Origin: Bacteroidales bacterium UBA1181
Lineage (GTDB): Bacteria > Bacteroidota > Bacteroidia > Bacteroidales > Paludibacteraceae
Reading direction: 5' to 3'
Assembly (NCBI GenBank): GCA_002310215.1
Contig: DBYR01000013.1
Span: forward strand, 111,791-175,790
Length of the DNA: 64,000 bases
Each line of letters begins with the position of its first letter. Positions within the stretch are counted from its first letter, which is position 1. Shown in pieces: positions 28,789-36,476 of the stretch. The position numbers and the translations under genes are program-made. The notes below the pieces were generated by a model. The model worked only from the letters and a program-made list of their open reading frames with translations. It did no database searches and was not told where the DNA came from.

Positions 28789-28955
28789 GTAGAGACGCAA
28801 TGCATTGCGTCTCTACACGTCCATGCGTTTCCACATGTACAATGCCGTGCATTTCCACGAATGCAATATTAAACAATTATTCTTGTGTTGTGAAATTTAT
28901 TTGGATATCTTCCATTATTAAATTATATGGAGACGCACGACCATGCGTCTCTACG
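28789..28955. repeat. REP-like palindromes (GTAGAGACGC type)
   Basis: A perfect 28-bp palindrome at 28789-28816, with half-site GTAGAGACGCAATG, is followed by degenerate partial copies and a second hairpin at about 28930-28955 (GAGACGCA/TGCGTCTC). This family of palindromes is common in Bacteroidetes and cyanobacterial intergenic DNA in my experience. It lies upstream of the GH51 gene and downstream of the ATPase gene. Confidence 0.7.
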
Positions 28956-28967
28956 CCGTCCTCCCCT

Positions 28968-29041
28968 CTTTTTGGTTCATTATTTTACTTGTACTGGACA
29001 AAAAAGGTGCTTTTTTGTCCAGTATGGGAATAATATTGGAC
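28968..29041. repeat. 74-bp direct repeat, copy 1, with 14-bp inverted repeat
   Basis: About 80% identical to 30400-30472 on the other side of the ATPase gene. Its core is a perfect inverted repeat: arms 28992-29005 and 29011-29024, half-site TACTGGACAAAAAA. Unlike the upstream copy, the minus-strand -7 box has been lost here (TA changed to GG). On the minus strand it runs into ATGAACCAAAAAG, which resembles the start of the ATPase gene, so it may be the scar of a duplicated 5' end. Confidence 0.75.
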
Positions 29042-29091
29042 GTAGGGTGAAGATATAAGGGGGCATTTTTATTGCCCAATCCTCCTCCTGT

Positions 29092-29120
29092 TCAGTTGGA
29101 TAGTAGCGCTAACCAACTGA
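29092..29120. repeat. 29-bp palindromic segment shared with the Fic gene
   Basis: TCAGTTGG...CCAACTGA flanks an imperfect centre. The same 29 bp, with five differences, occur inside the Fic coding sequence at 31707-31735. On the minus strand it reads QLVSATIQLN against QLVSATNQLK in the Fic protein. It is either a gene fragment or a second copy of a palindromic element. Confidence 0.55.
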
Positions 29121-29136
29121 GGATAATGATTTATAA

Positions 29137-30411
29137 CTATTTGAAAGATAACACTTTCCACTTGTAAAATGGAACGACATTGATTACCAATCCATTTTTC
29201 TCGATTACTTGCTCATCATTCCACGTAACTACGGTGAGCCGGTCGCACTTTAGTTCGCCTGCACATTCCACCAGTGCTGAGAGTTCCCTTTTTTGCACGG
29301 ATGGAGACGAGAAGTCATAACAAACCTGCACCAATTCTTTTATCCTATTTTCAGACCTCAGGACAAAATCTATCTCTTTATCGTTTCGCGAACGATAGTA
29401 AAACAGGTTTTGCTCCACGTTCAGCCCTGATTGAATGAGGCGCATGAAGACCGCATTCTCCAATAGCCTGCCCAGATTCTGCGACAACTGGAATGCCTTC
29501 GCACAAATCAGACCGTTATCGACGATGTAAACTTTACGGGCGGACTTCTGCATTAATTGGAGCTTGTTATTGTATTGTGGCAAGAAAAAGAACAAATAAG
29601 ACTGCAACAAATAGCCACAAAACTTCTGTGTGGTGGACTTGCTCGACAACCCCAGCTCCTGCGTGATGTTCGTGTAGGAGACCGGATTGGTGAAATTCGC
29701 CAGCAGATAGGAAGCAACGTTTGATAAATCATTGACACGCCGTATCTTAAAACGATTCACGATGTCTTTCAAAAGCACGGAGTCATACACACTGCTCAAA
29801 TAGGTCTTGATGATGGACGGGGTGAGGATGGTTTCGGCGAATCCTCCGTTATGGAGATAGTCATCGACAACACTCAGCAGTTTTCCCTTCTGCTCCGGTG
29901 TTTCAGTCTCCGGACTAACATTTCGGTACGACAAATACTCAGGGAGAGAGAATGGCAAAATCTCAATATTCAGGAAACGACCCGTGAGCGATGTCGCCAT
30001 TTCCGAGGATAGCAACTTAGAATTAGAACCCGTTACGACAAGGTTAATTCCTCTTCGGTACAATTTGTTCACCCAGAGCTCCCACCCCGACAGGTTCTGT
30101 ATCTCATCCAAAAGCAGATATTGGAAATTTGGGTACACCTCCTGCAAGGATTGCATCACCTCATCTTCGTTGAAACGATGCAACAACTGGGCGTCATCAA
30201 AATTCAGGTAAGCGAAGTTGACGTTCTGCAGGATAAGCAAGGCGCAAACCGATTTCCCTGCCCGACGAGGACCCGTGATCAGCTTGATAAGAGGGGACTG
30301 TAGATAATCCGACACGGGCAGATTCAACGAGCGAGGCTGATACGTTTTCCCCAAAAGCGCATCCCGTTCATATTTTTGCTGAAGTATTGTTTCTCTCATC
30401 TTTTTGTCCAT
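29137..30411 (-). CDS. AAA_14/DUF4143 family ATPase, copy 1
   Basis: 424 aa. N-terminal P-loop GPRRAGKS (47-54), Walker B-like LLLDEIQN, the sensor segment VVTGSNSKLL, and LTGRF....PFSLPEYL. The C-terminal DUF4143 region includes a winged-helix-like part and a PD-(D/E)XK-like end (YYRSRNDKEIDFVL). Bacteroidetes genomes carry many such genes; their role is unknown, with suggestions of toxin-like or selfish behaviour. The ATG at 30411 is chosen over a TTG seven codons upstream. A perfect inverted repeat carrying the promoter -7 box ends 11 bp upstream, and 74-bp direct repeats flank the gene. A paralogue lies at 54955-56145. Confidence 0.85.
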   Translation of the reverse strand: MDKKMRETILQQKYERDALLGKTYQPRSLNLPVSDYLQSPLIKLITGPRRAGKSVCALLILQNVNFAYLNFDDAQLLHRFNEDEVMQSLQEVYPNFQYLLLDEIQNLSGWELWVNKLYRRGINLVVTGSNSKLLSSEMATSLTGRFLNIEILPFSLPEYLSYRNVSPETETPEQKGKLLSVVDDYLHNGGFAETILTPSIIKTYLSSVYDSVLLKDIVNRFKIRRVNDLSNVASYLLANFTNPVSYTNITQELGLSSKSTTQKFCGYLLQSYLFFFLPQYNNKLQLMQKSARKVYIVDNGLICAKAFQLSQNLGRLLENAVFMRLIQSGLNVEQNLFYYRSRNDKEIDFVLRSENRIKELVQVCYDFSSPSVQKRELSALVECAGELKCDRLTVVTWNDEQVIEKNGLVINVVPFYKWKVLSFK

Positions 30412-30472
30412 TATTTCACCTATACTGGACAAAAATAGTACTTTTTTGTCCAGTATGCAAGTACTATTGGAC
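30400..30472. promoter_or_regulatory. Direct repeat copy 2: inverted-repeat promoter of the ATPase gene
   Basis: Perfect 14-bp inverted repeat: ATACTGGACAAAAA (30422-30435) and TTTTTGTCCAGTAT (30443-30456), 7-bp centre. The minus-strand -7 box TATTTTTG (30430-30437) is inside the repeat, so transcription should start within or just past it, and the ATG at 30411 follows closely. The upstream arm would not be transcribed, so this looks like a DNA operator for a dimeric protein, not an RNA hairpin. Confidence 0.65.
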
Positions 30473-30609
30473 TTTTATGATGGACAACTATCTATATTAC
30501 CTGAGTCTTTTAGACCGTCCAACGCAGGGCAAACTTCTACGAATTCTACAATAGTAGAAATTGTCTAAGCCATTTAGACACTATCATGCTATTTTATTCG
30601 GTTTCGAAT
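30473..30609. other. Short palindromes between ATPase and remnant regulator
   Basis: TTCTAC-AATA-GTAGAA (about 30538-30555) and GTCTAA...TTTAGAC (about 30562-30579), with TCTACAATAGTA occurring again at about 30609. A GTCTTTTAGAC hairpin lies near 30507. No coding sequence is seen. These look like operator-type or recombination sites. Confidence 0.35.
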
Positions 30610-30807
30610 CTACAATAGTATTCTACGTGTAAGGGATGAACGAGTCAGCCCATTCTTTCCCTTTGTCCGATCTCGCATCTTTTTGTCAAGCTGAGCAAGA
30701 GTTAAACCTGTATCTTCAGCTTTTCGTAACTCTTCCAAGATCCAGACACACGTTGACAATTGTTTTAAAGAAATATTATTTGTCATAGAAAAATTATTTA
30801 AAGACAA
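30610..30807 (-). pseudogene. Truncated N-terminus of a WYL-type transcriptional regulator
   Basis: 65 codons. The stretch SLKQLSTCVWILEELRKAEDTGLTLAQLDKKMRD followed by GLTRSSLTRR resembles the N-terminal winged helix of Bacteroidetes WYL regulators, but the reading frame stops immediately after it, where a WYL protein would continue for over 200 residues. Probably left from a recombination event in this accessory region. It could also be a genuine small DNA-binding protein. Confidence 0.4.
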
Positions 30808-30949
30808 AAATTGGCTTTTTGATTTAAAAACAAAAATATAATCATACTATTTTTTCCGTGATGTGTCAAATCGTGGTACATGTAGTTATAGTTCTTTTTT
30901 CTGCAATAAATATAACAATAATCATTGACATCCATATGTTTCTTTACAA

Positions 30950-30996
30950 CAAAAGGAGCAAGAAACCTAAGTTCCTTGCTCCTCTATCATATTTGA
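30950..30996 (-). terminator. Terminator repeat, copy A (downstream of Fic)
   Basis: GGAGCAAG (30955-30962) pairs with CTTGCTCC (30975-30982), followed on the minus strand by TTTTGTTG. About 45 bp, including flanks such as CTATCATA, are nearly the same as at 33739-33787. It terminates the minus-strand Fic transcript 46 bp after its stop. The rest of 30808-31041 holds no gene. Confidence 0.7.
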
Positions 30997-31041
30997 GTTT
31001 GCCTAAATTTCTAAGAGAGTATGTTGTCTCTCTGTATGTAC

Positions 31042-31914
31042 TCAATCTTCCTGTTCGTAATAATAAGAATAGTCGATGCCCTTCATGAAGATTTCACGGT
31101 CGTCGATTTTGTCGGTGAGTGCGCCCGCCAACAGTTGTCGAATGGAAGAGCTGTCGGCTTCGCTTTGTTCCATGGCACGAAGATAGTCGTTCTTATTGAT
31201 TTTGCTCCAATCGACGCAATGTCTCAACCGTTTCTTCAGTATCAGGTCGAGCCAGATGCGAGTGCTACGTCCATTCCCCTCCATGAAAGGATGCGCAATG
31301 TTCATCTCCACATACTTATCCACGATCTCATCGAAGGTGCTTTCCGGCATATGGTCGATAGTTTGCAGAGCCTGTGGCAAATATTGGGCTACGCAAAAAG
31401 TGAATCCCCCCTTCGAAATGGTCTTTGTACGAATCTTTCCCGCAAAATCATATAATCCACCGAAAAGATATGCGTGGATTTGTTGTAATCCCTTGATAGT
31501 GCCCACATCCTTGTCTTCGACCAAATGACTATCCAAGAACTCATAGGCTTTTTTGCGACTCCGACCATCGATAGTATTGTCGCTGTAGGTGAACCAGTCT
31601 AGAAAGGTAGATGCCTTGTTATTGGGGAACGACATGGCTAGTTCCAAGATACCTTCAAGATCAAGAACATCCGTATTATATTTTTTCCCATCAGCGGCAG
31701 TTAGTTTCAGTTGGTTAGTGGCACTAACCAACTGAGGATTTTCCTTGCGGAGTTTGGCTTTCAGATATTTCCAGTAGTTGCGGTTTTTAGCGTAATCATC
31801 TTGCTCATTGAGCACCGCCACCACATCCAATACCGAGAACCACCACTTGGCGTTTTCCTCGTCCCAAATGGCCCGTACCTCACGGTCGTTGTAAAAGCGA
31901 ATGGAAGTTTTCAT
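31042..31914 (-). CDS. Fic-domain protein with BRO-like N-terminus
   Basis: 290 aa. Residues 1 to about 110 resemble the BRO-N/antirepressor-type domain found in phage and Bacteroidetes proteins (IRFYNDREVRAIWDEENAKWWFSVLDVVAVL). Residues about 115-290 are a Fic domain with a complete catalytic motif HPFMEGNGRSTR (208-219), so AMP (or another nucleotide moiety) transfer to a target protein is expected. I see no inhibitory (S/T)xxxE(G/N) helix in the chain, so an inhibitor in trans may be required. The gene starts 1 bp after the stop of the DUF4375 gene on the same strand, making that protein the obvious partner candidate. Confidence 0.85.
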   Translation of the reverse strand: MKTSIRFYNDREVRAIWDEENAKWWFSVLDVVAVLNEQDDYAKNRNYWKYLKAKLRKENPQLVSATNQLKLTAADGKKYNTDVLDLEGILELAMSFPNNKASTFLDWFTYSDNTIDGRSRKKAYEFLDSHLVEDKDVGTIKGLQQIHAYLFGGLYDFAGKIRTKTISKGGFTFCVAQYLPQALQTIDHMPESTFDEIVDKYVEMNIAHPFMEGNGRSTRIWLDLILKKRLRHCVDWSKINKNDYLRAMEQSEADSSSIRQLLAGALTDKIDDREIFMKGIDYSYYYEQED

Positions 31915-31915
31915 G

Positions 31916-32512
31916 TCACCTATTTTTTAAGATATATTCCTCAATCAGTCCCCTAAACTGCTCCTTGTTTTCCTTAGCATACTGCACACTAAGACCCGTA
32001 ATGTAATCTTCGGAAGCATAGAAGGCATCATCACATGGGTTTAGTTCCTCGATGGGGCTCTCCTCTTCCGCATGTTTCGCATAAATCGCCAATGCCTTTC
32101 TGCATATCTTCGCAATATCATAGGCTTTGATTGCCTCGGCTGACGAGACAAGAATATCATTGTAACGTCCGTCGGTGTTCAGGAAGAACTGGTCGAACCC
32201 ACCGTTGTTCACCTCCATATCCAGTTTATCCATCACAAGAAAAACTTTCTCATACTCATTGAGTTTGGAGAAATCCTCCCCATAATTGCTTTTTTCACAA
32301 AGCGCATTGTAGATGTGATATTGGATGATTCTATCTTCCTGCTCCCATATATCGCCCTGAAAAGCATAAGCGGAGTCGAGGGAAGAACGCATATCATCTA
32401 TCGGGGATCCTGTGGTCTCGTTGGATGCAGCTGGAGTCTTCTTTTGGAAAAACATGTACAGAATTCCTGCTACGACAACAGTCGCCACTATCATAATTAA
32501 TTCGGTTCTCAT
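31916..32512 (-). CDS. Membrane-anchored DUF4375 (DMP19-like) protein
   Basis: 198 aa. One N-terminal membrane helix (about 5-22) and an acidic soluble domain. The segment YEKVFLVMDKLDMEVNNGGFDQFFLNTDGRY matches the DUF4375/DMP19 family, whose Neisseria member DMP19 is described as a DNA-mimic protein. The domain is rich in Asp and Glu, consistent with mimicry. It is translationally linked to the downstream Fic gene, and YhcG nuclease lies 92 bp upstream. A neutralising or immunity role is inference. Confidence 0.75.
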   Translation of the reverse strand: MRTELIMIVATVVVAGILYMFFQKKTPAASNETTGSPIDDMRSSLDSAYAFQGDIWEQEDRIIQYHIYNALCEKSNYGEDFSKLNEYEKVFLVMDKLDMEVNNGGFDQFFLNTDGRYNDILVSSAEAIKAYDIAKICRKALAIYAKHAEEESPIEELNPCDDAFYASEDYITGLSVQYAKENKEQFRGLIEEYILKNR

Positions 32513-32604
32513 GACGGATTGTTTTTTGCTGTTAATGTCTCTTTTTCAGTTCGTTGGATACATCAGATTGTGATAATTTTATTATTGGGGGATTACAATG
32601 AATG

Positions 32605-33678
32605 CTATTCTTCTGTATCTATATTATTTTCAAGCCGTTGCTTGGCCGATTCCAATGATTTCTGAATCTGACGTATCAGAACCTCTCTTGGCGGCAGTTC
32701 GGTCATATACTGGGCGACCTTGATGCCAGACTTGTCGAGTTGCAGCAGTTCGATCTGTTCTTCGCTACCTTCGGTGCATAGCAACAAGCCCAACGGTGTT
32801 TCCTCACCAGGTTCCATCTCGTTCTGCTCCAGCCAACGAAGATAAAGCTCCATCTGACCTTTGTATTGAGCCTTGAATCTGCCAAGTTTCAAGTCGATGG
32901 CAATGAGTCGGTGCAGACGACGGTGATAGAACAGCAAGTCGAGGTAAAAGTCTTCTCCGTCGATAATCATCCGTTTCTGACGAGCCACAAAGCTGAAGCC
33001 ATTTCCTAGTTCTATGATAAACTGCTCCAAATGAGCCACTAGACTGTCTTCCAGACTCTTCTCACTATACATTCCTTTCAGACCTGTGAACTCAAGAAAG
33101 TAGGGACTCTTAAATACCAAGTCGGGCGAAAGCACATTTCCCTCACGCAATTGCGAGAGTTCCTGTCTGACGAGCGCATCGGGTTTGCCGCTGATAGCGG
33201 TGCGTTCATAGAGCATGCTGTCGATTTCCTTGCGAAGTTGACGAATAGACCATTTTTCTGAAGCAGCAAGTGTCAAATAAAACTCCCGCTGAAGGTCATC
33301 ATTCAAAGATATAACTACCACAAAATGAGACCATGACAATTGTCGTGACAGTGTCACGACAATTTGAGAATCAGGAATCATCTGTGCAAATTGCATCATT
33401 CTTCTGATGTTTTTCTCATCAAACCCTTTTGCTCCATATTCCTCTTGCAATTGTGTCGACACTGTTGACACAATCTGCTTCCCGTACTCAGCACGTTGGT
33501 TGCCAAGCACATCACGGTTGATGCGCTCGCCAATGTGCCAATACATCATGGTTAGCTCACTGTTGACGGTGGAGGCCACACGCCAGCGCGCTTGCTCTAT
33601 AATCTGCCGCAAGTCTTCCACCAAAGATTTGGACACCAGTGGTGCGACAATTTTATTATTCAAGTCGGTTGTACTCAT
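32605..33678 (-). CDS. YhcG-family PD-(D/E)XK nuclease (DUF1016)
   Basis: 357 aa. The N-terminal DUF1016 domain (about 20-165) contains SELTMMYWHIGERI, YGKQIVSTVSTQLQEEYG and FDEKNIRRMMQFAQ. The C-terminal YhcG nuclease domain has LVFKSPYFLEFTGL, FSFVARQKRMIIDGEDFYLDLLFYHRRL and IAIDLKLGRFKAQYKGQM, where D-x-D and D-x-K supply the PD-(D/E)XK active site. These genes are frequent in defence islands and near type I restriction loci, but their role is not settled. I chose the ATG at 33678; a GTG 13 codons upstream (33717) is possible. Confidence 0.88.
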   Translation of the reverse strand: MSTTDLNNKIVAPLVSKSLVEDLRQIIEQARWRVASTVNSELTMMYWHIGERINRDVLGNQRAEYGKQIVSTVSTQLQEEYGAKGFDEKNIRRMMQFAQMIPDSQIVVTLSRQLSWSHFVVVISLNDDLQREFYLTLAASEKWSIRQLRKEIDSMLYERTAISGKPDALVRQELSQLREGNVLSPDLVFKSPYFLEFTGLKGMYSEKSLEDSLVAHLEQFIIELGNGFSFVARQKRMIIDGEDFYLDLLFYHRRLHRLIAIDLKLGRFKAQYKGQMELYLRWLEQNEMEPGEETPLGLLLCTEGSEEQIELLQLDKSGIKVAQYMTELPPREVLIRQIQKSLESAKQRLENNIDTEE

Positions 33679-33738
33679 TTCATAGCTATTATTAATTGTT
33701 TCTTTTCTTCTAGTCACTCAGCCTATTTGATCATACTA

Positions 33739-33842
33739 CAATAAGGAGCAAGAAGCCTCAGCCCCTTGCTCCCCTATCATACCCGAGCCAGAAAAACTCT
33801 TAACTCTTAACTCTTAATTCTTAACTCTTAACTCTTAACTCA
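33739..33842. repeat. Terminator repeat copy B and a 7-bp tandem repeat
   Basis: GGAGCAAG/CTTGCTCC (33745-33772) is the second copy of the terminator repeat at 30950-30996 and lies on the 3' side of the GH94 gene. Immediately beside it, 33797-33842 holds about six tandem copies of a 7-bp unit (AACTCTT, one variant AATTCTT), a simple repeat common in Bacteroidales intergenic DNA. Confidence 0.7.
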
Positions 33843-33845
33843 GTC

Positions 33846-36242
33846 TCATCCCATCGTCACAACCACCTCGTTCACATTCTTCATCTTGCTGAATGGAACG
33901 ACGTTGCCTTCGATGGCCTTTCCGTTCAAAGTGACAGAAACAACACCCTTCTCCACCTTCTTAGGGTTCTTAACAGTGATGTTGACCGTCTTGCCACGGA
34001 AACGACGGGTAGCTGTGAAGCCCTTCCAACCTGGGATACATGGATCGATCATCAATCCATCGTAGTCTGGACGGATACCCAAGATGTATTGAGCCGCTGT
34101 GAAGTATGCCCAAGAGGCTGTACCACTCAACCATGGACAACGGCTTTGTCCCGCACGCATGTTGTAGGTAGAGCAGGTCGTCTGCGCATATACGTAAGGC
34201 TCGATCTGACGTACCTCGGCACGCTCGTTGTAGGCTGCTGGCAAGTAGTTCTTGTAGTTCTTGAAGGCACGCTTACCGTGACCTAAGATACAATCCGCCA
34301 TGATACCCCATCCTTGCGTGTGCTGGAATACGGCTGCATTCTCCTTCATACCCTTGATGAACAAAGGTGCCTTGATCACAGATGCCTCTGTCTTCTCATA
34401 CGGAGGATCGCAGAGCACCAAACCGTACTTGATGGCCAAACGCTTCTCGATACTGTTCATGACCGTCTCGGCACGCTCGCCTGTAGCCTGACCTGAGATG
34501 ACTGACCATGAGTTAGGGTTCAACCAGATGGTACCCTCGTTGTTTGGATCCTTCTTCGTGCCGAACACGTAACCATCTTCCTTGATGGCACGCACGTACC
34601 ACTCGCCATCCCAAGCTGCCTTGTCGATGTCTTTGGTCAACTGAGTCAAGTGACCCTGTGCCCACTTCACCTCATCAGCCTTGTTGAGACGAGTACAGAT
34701 ATCGATGTAAACAGTCAACGCATAACGCAACTGCATAGCTACGAAGACAGTCTCACCCTTCGCACCCAATACCAAGCAGTCGTTCCAGTCTGCCTTCAAA
34801 CCACAAGGCAAGTTGTTCTTACCACGACGGTCGAGGTTGAATTGGATGGCACGTTTCAAGTGGTCGAGAACAGTACCCTCACCCTTGTCTGAGTAAGGCA
34901 ATACTTTGTTGTAGTAATCCAAGTTACCCAACTCCTTCACGTAGGTTGGTACCGTGTTGAAGAGCCACATACAGTCGTCTGAGCGGAACTCGTTCTCTGG
35001 TGTAGGTGCCTCATGACCTGGATTGTGGGCAAACGGTTTAACGACTGGCATCGCACCACCGTTGGAGTTCTGACCCGTCAACATCAACTCGAGGCGTTCT
35101 ACCACCTCTTCAGGAATGTTGTGGATCACACCCAACATATCTTGGATTGTATCACGATAACCCATACCATCACGCTCACCACGGTAGATCAAAGAAGCCG
35201 CACGGCTCCATGCGTAGGTGATGAGGTTGTTGAATGGGTTCCACATATTGATCATGCTATTGAACGCAGCGTCTGGAGTCTTTGCTGAGAGTCCCTCGAT
35301 ACGTCCATGCCAGTATTTCACCACCTTGTCGAACTCAGCCTGAACCTTAGCAGGAGTAGCCACCATCTTAGCAGCCTTCTTACCCTCTACCCAAGCCTTA
35401 CCGATACCAAGGACAACGGTGAACTCTTTTGTCTCGCCAGCCGCAAGATCCAAATCCACCTGCAACGTACCGCAACCGTTGTCACCCTCTGTCACTGTGT
35501 TACCGCACTGACCATTGACTACTGAAAGCGGATTAGCGTAAGTATGGTAAGGGCCGATGAACTTATCACGGTCGCTATCGTAACCCGTCACCTTCTGACC
35601 CACTACACCGATGAAGGAGTGGCGAGCCTGGTCTTTGTTTTGGAAGTTCTCAGGTTCCTCTGGCATATAGAGGTTGTTACCATGGTCGATGAAACCGTTC
35701 TTGTAGGCGGTCTTCACGATGTACTGTGTATATTGCAAGTTGTTGCTATCGTCGTTCATGTTCCAGTTGGAAGCGAACTCAGCGTAGGTGAAAGCGCGAA
35801 GCTTACGAGCCTTCTTGCCCATGTTGGTCACCTTCACGTGCCACACCTCGAACTCCTGACCCTTAGGCACGAAGTAGAGAGTCTCGGTCTTGATATCGCT
35901 ATACTCAGAAGAGATCTTCGTATAGGCGGAACCGTGGCGGCACTCGCTCTTGTATTTATCGAGCGGTTTGCCCACAGGTTGCCAAGAGCCAGACCAGAAG
36001 TCTTTCGACTCGCAGTCGTGCAAGTAGATGTAGCGACCAGGTTGGTCCAGTGGCACGTTGTTGAACTTGATTCTTAGGAAGCATCCTTGAACTGAAGAGC
36101 GGAAGAAAGAATAACCTCCCGCGTTGTTGGTGATGATGGCGCCGTAGCGAGTATCACCCAAGTAGTTACTCCAAGACTTCGGAGTGTCTGGTTTGGTGAC
36201 GACATATTCCTTGTTTTCGTCGTCGAAAAATCCGTATTGCAT
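33846..36242 (-). CDS. GH94 cellobiose phosphorylase
   Basis: 798 aa, close to the about 810 aa of known cellobiose phosphorylases. Cytoplasmic: no signal peptide. It opens MQYGFFDDENKEYVVTKPDTP.SW.NYLG, as in clostridial cellobiose phosphorylase, and contains GMGYRDTIQDMLG, the catalytic acid Asp in LKADWNDCL, and the LEPYVYAQ-type segment IEPYVYAQTTCS with WLSGTASW and GIRPDYDGLMIDPCIP. It cleaves cellobiose with phosphate to glucose 1-phosphate and glucose, saving ATP. Other GH94 specificities (chitobiose, cellodextrin) cannot be fully excluded. A minus-strand -7 box TATATTTG lies at 36283-36290, giving a short leader. Confidence 0.9.
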   Translation of the reverse strand: MQYGFFDDENKEYVVTKPDTPKSWSNYLGDTRYGAIITNNAGGYSFFRSSVQGCFLRIKFNNVPLDQPGRYIYLHDCESKDFWSGSWQPVGKPLDKYKSECRHGSAYTKISSEYSDIKTETLYFVPKGQEFEVWHVKVTNMGKKARKLRAFTYAEFASNWNMNDDSNNLQYTQYIVKTAYKNGFIDHGNNLYMPEEPENFQNKDQARHSFIGVVGQKVTGYDSDRDKFIGPYHTYANPLSVVNGQCGNTVTEGDNGCGTLQVDLDLAAGETKEFTVVLGIGKAWVEGKKAAKMVATPAKVQAEFDKVVKYWHGRIEGLSAKTPDAAFNSMINMWNPFNNLITYAWSRAASLIYRGERDGMGYRDTIQDMLGVIHNIPEEVVERLELMLTGQNSNGGAMPVVKPFAHNPGHEAPTPENEFRSDDCMWLFNTVPTYVKELGNLDYYNKVLPYSDKGEGTVLDHLKRAIQFNLDRRGKNNLPCGLKADWNDCLVLGAKGETVFVAMQLRYALTVYIDICTRLNKADEVKWAQGHLTQLTKDIDKAAWDGEWYVRAIKEDGYVFGTKKDPNNEGTIWLNPNSWSVISGQATGERAETVMNSIEKRLAIKYGLVLCDPPYEKTEASVIKAPLFIKGMKENAAVFQHTQGWGIMADCILGHGKRAFKNYKNYLPAAYNERAEVRQIEPYVYAQTTCSTYNMRAGQSRCPWLSGTASWAYFTAAQYILGIRPDYDGLMIDPCIPGWKGFTATRRFRGKTVNITVKNPKKVEKGVVSVTLNGKAIEGNVVPFSKMKNVNEVVVTMG

Positions 36243-36282
36243 AAAACTAATCTATAATAAATTTCGTTATTAGATATTTTTT

Positions 36283-36290
36283 CAAATATA
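36283..36290 (-). promoter_or_regulatory. -7 box of the GH94 gene
   Basis: On the minus strand this reads TATATTTG, fitting TAnnTTTG, about 40 bp before the GH94 ATG. No clear -33 TTTG was found at the right spacing. Confidence 0.5.
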
Positions 36291-36341
36291 GTGAAACTTC
36301 GAGATAATGGGAATTTTTTCGGAGGAATTTCGCTAAAATAG

Positions 36342-36430
36342 TTGGCGAATCGAAAAAAAGCAGTACCTTTGCATCACTAGAACCCGCCAAGCCTCTCAAC
36401 GATGCTCAAATGTGCGGGTCGTTTTATTTA
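36342..36430 (+). ncRNA. Candidate small RNA: strong promoter followed by hairpin
   Basis: TTGG (36342-36345) and TACCTTTG (36364-36371) are separated by the ideal 19 bp. About 10 nt later ACCCGC (36382-36387) pairs with GCGGGT (36414-36419), followed by CGTTTTATTT. The predicted transcript is only about 50-55 nt, and the next gene is in the opposite orientation. It could be a small RNA, or a promoter and leader left behind when its gene was replaced by the RloAB segment. Confidence 0.4.
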
Positions 36431-36476
36431 TGTCGCCTATTATCAACGGAAATGTATCAATTGAATGATCTTTCTC

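Noticed and set aside
28602..29033. 143-codon plus-strand open frame across the REP-like palindromes
   Set aside because: Cys/Thr-rich translation is produced by the palindromic repeats themselves, and it overlaps the start of the GH51 gene.
33797..33842. Tandem 7-bp repeats considered as a CRISPR-like or regulatory array
   Set aside because: Units are contiguous without spacers and of simple sequence; this is a microsatellite-like intergenic repeat.
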